Assembly (NCBI GenBank): GCA_038277395.1
Contig: CM076194.1
Location: 130,915,230-130,979,229, forward strand
DNA length: 64,000 nt
Direction: 5' to 3'
Origin: Dryocosmus kuriphilus
Lineage: Eukaryota; Arthropoda; Insecta; Hymenoptera; Cynipidae
Under the pieces are notes generated by a model. It was given only the letters and a program-made list of their open reading frames with translations. It searched no databases and was not told the origin of the DNA. Position numbers and translations under genes: made by a program. Position 1 is the stretch's first letter; each line of letters opens with the position of its first letter. Below are positions 62,985 to 64,000 of this stretch, one piece after another.

Positions 62985-64000
62985 GTGTGGGGCTCCCAGA
63001 TTAGACATCTCCACGCCCAGCGCACCAGGTATCGCACAAGCGTAATCTCCGGCGGGGAGGGAGGGGAGTTGTCACATTACGCCTACCCACTAAAAACCTC
63101 CTCCCTTTTCTTCTTGACATTGATCCCCCCGGAACCGCTTTAGCATTACTTCAGGGGGTGCCGTTTTCTGCGCTGCCTCCAGCGTCTTCTTCTAGTTTCT
63201 TCCTCTTCTAGGCTTTTCTTCTCGCTGTTGCGCACGGACGGGGTGTTACTAGATTCTGGCACTCCACTGCCTTGTGACCCTCCTAAAAGCATCGCCAGCA
63301 GCATTTTGCTGCGATCTTCTGATGCACACTCGCGGGCAACGTGTCCCAGAGTATGGCACCTGTAGTACACCGAAGTGTTGCCTCTCCTCCTCCTTGGCTC
63401 CAACCTCGATGAGGACATCCCCCGTGATGGTCTGTCTGATCGACGTGACAGTAAGCCATGGTCCTCAGGCTTGACCTTTTTTTGGATGTCCTTCAGGACA
63501 TCCGCATAGTGCCTCCCTGCTGCTGGCAGAATTGTCACGGCCTCCCGCCGGGTTCTCCTCTTCTTTTTCTTCGGTGCTGCTTGTCCTTTATCGGGCGCAT
63601 TGTCACTTCTTGGCACCACTTTCTCCTCAGGCTTCTTCTCCTTCTCTGCCCTCCCCTCCACCTCACGACTTTAGACCACGTGAGCCCTTCCTAGGTCCTG
63701 GTGTTCTTCAGAACCGGATTTTTGGCTTCGGATCCGCTGGTCGCCTGAGGTGGTTTCCCTCTCCCGCTTGCGCCTCTCCGTCGCCTCTTCCAACGTCGCT
63801 TGCGGCACCGTCTGTGTGCAAATGGAAACCGTCTGCTCCTTGAAAGTGGAGCTCAAGAGAGACTTCTCTTTTCGCTCCTTTCCAATCTTTTCCTTAAGCA
63901 TCCTATTAATGCTCTCTATATAGTGCCCTATTCCACTATTAAGGCCTCTGAGTGTGTATTTCACTGAGAACATTATCCTTTGTGAATCACTTATCTGCAT
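62985..64000 (-). mobile_element. R1-clade derivative: ORF1 joined to 3' UTR, ORF2 missing
   Basis: The minus strand carries an ORF1 (64000 to about 63146) directly followed by a 3' UTR (63145-62985) homologous to 14925-15090 of the R1-clade LINE. The endonuclease/RT gene is absent. It continues beyond the right edge of the window. GC content is far above its surroundings, indicating a fairly recent insertion. Confidence 0.78.
63146..64000 (-). pseudogene. R1-clade ORF1 (Gag-like, zinc knuckles)
   Basis: Two overlapping frames, with a shift near 63665. The first is charged and helical (LRGLNSGIGHYIESINRMLK). The second has Lys-rich PKKKKRRTRREAVTILPAAG, RHYADVLKDIQKKVKPEDHG, the segment that precedes the knuckles in R1-type ORF1, and then YYRCHTLGHVAREC, a knuckle whose first Cys is Tyr. 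A second knuckle, CWRCF.EGHKAVEC, lies just downstream in another frame with a stop. The C-terminal end (RRRRWRQRRKRHPLK) is an out-of-frame run into the 3' UTR. The protein would coat the element's RNA. Confidence 0.78.

Overview
The window reads as a stretch of AT-rich arthropod nuclear DNA, most likely insect. The hymenopteran-style mix of purine-rich LINEs, R1-clade LINE, GVQW3-type mariner, Polinton and Gypsy with env suggests a wasp, ant or relative, but this is inference. I see no intact host gene. The only plausible host-gene trace is a 33-codon piece resembling the FAD-binding start of a flavin monooxygenase (33827-33925). Almost everything else is transposable elements, mostly decayed and nested inside one another.

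Region 1 (about 0.3-24.4 kb) is best explained as one dead Polinton/Maverick broken up by later insertions. On the plus strand it starts with protein-primed DNA polymerase B (1265-3016). Convergent to that is a retroviral-type integrase gene on the minus strand, with its end at 3669-4050, an early part at 6052-6242 and its start codon at 11185-11187. A minus-strand DUF8207-like/fibre-like gene (11180-11370 and 15116-16110) and a packaging ATPase (16120-16900) follow. Then come plus-strand genes for a PLA2-domain minor capsid protein, an adenain-type protease, a penton-like protein and a truncated major capsid protein (16956-19170). Inserted into it are mariner-1 (4243-5290), a 4.9 kb element with about 1 kb terminal inverted repeats (6243-11168, itself carrying mariner-2 at 7592-8917), a 5'-truncated R1-clade LINE (11373-15112, with a possible solo LTR), and a purine-rich LINE (19190-23775).

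Region 2 (24.4-37.7 kb) holds an errantivirus-like Gypsy element with LTRs, a 4-bp target duplication, pol remnants and an env-like gene (24448-30302), a PHD/LINE scrap, a long poly-C tract, a small MITE, the monooxygenase scrap, and a copy of a GC-rich hairpin repeat family.

Region 3 (37.8-54.5 kb) is a cluster of three Penelope-like elements (PLEs), the first inverted relative to the others. The third encodes a reverse transcriptase with a GIY-YIG endonuclease. Their 3' repeats carry a hammerhead-ribozyme-like motif, apparently intact only in the first copy. The cluster is interrupted by a foldback MITE with an 11-bp period (40535-40775), a DD41D Tc1/mariner-type element with very long inverted repeats sitting exactly in the ribozyme motif of the third PLE (44758-47395), and a solo-LTR-like element (47502-54492) that itself contains a purine-rich LINE with an 18-bp target duplication (47749-52193).

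Region 4 (54.5-64 kb) has two more copies of the GC-rich hairpin repeat, a tandem duplication with poly-G tracts, a Merlin/ISXO2-like transposase with a long intact reading frame (59482-60069), an inverted-repeat element around an unknown decayed coding stretch (60070-61640), a tRNA-derived SINE with target duplication (62142-62383), and at the right edge an R1-clade ORF1 joined directly to its 3' UTR without ORF2. All family calls are from reading conserved motifs by eye; no database search was possible.
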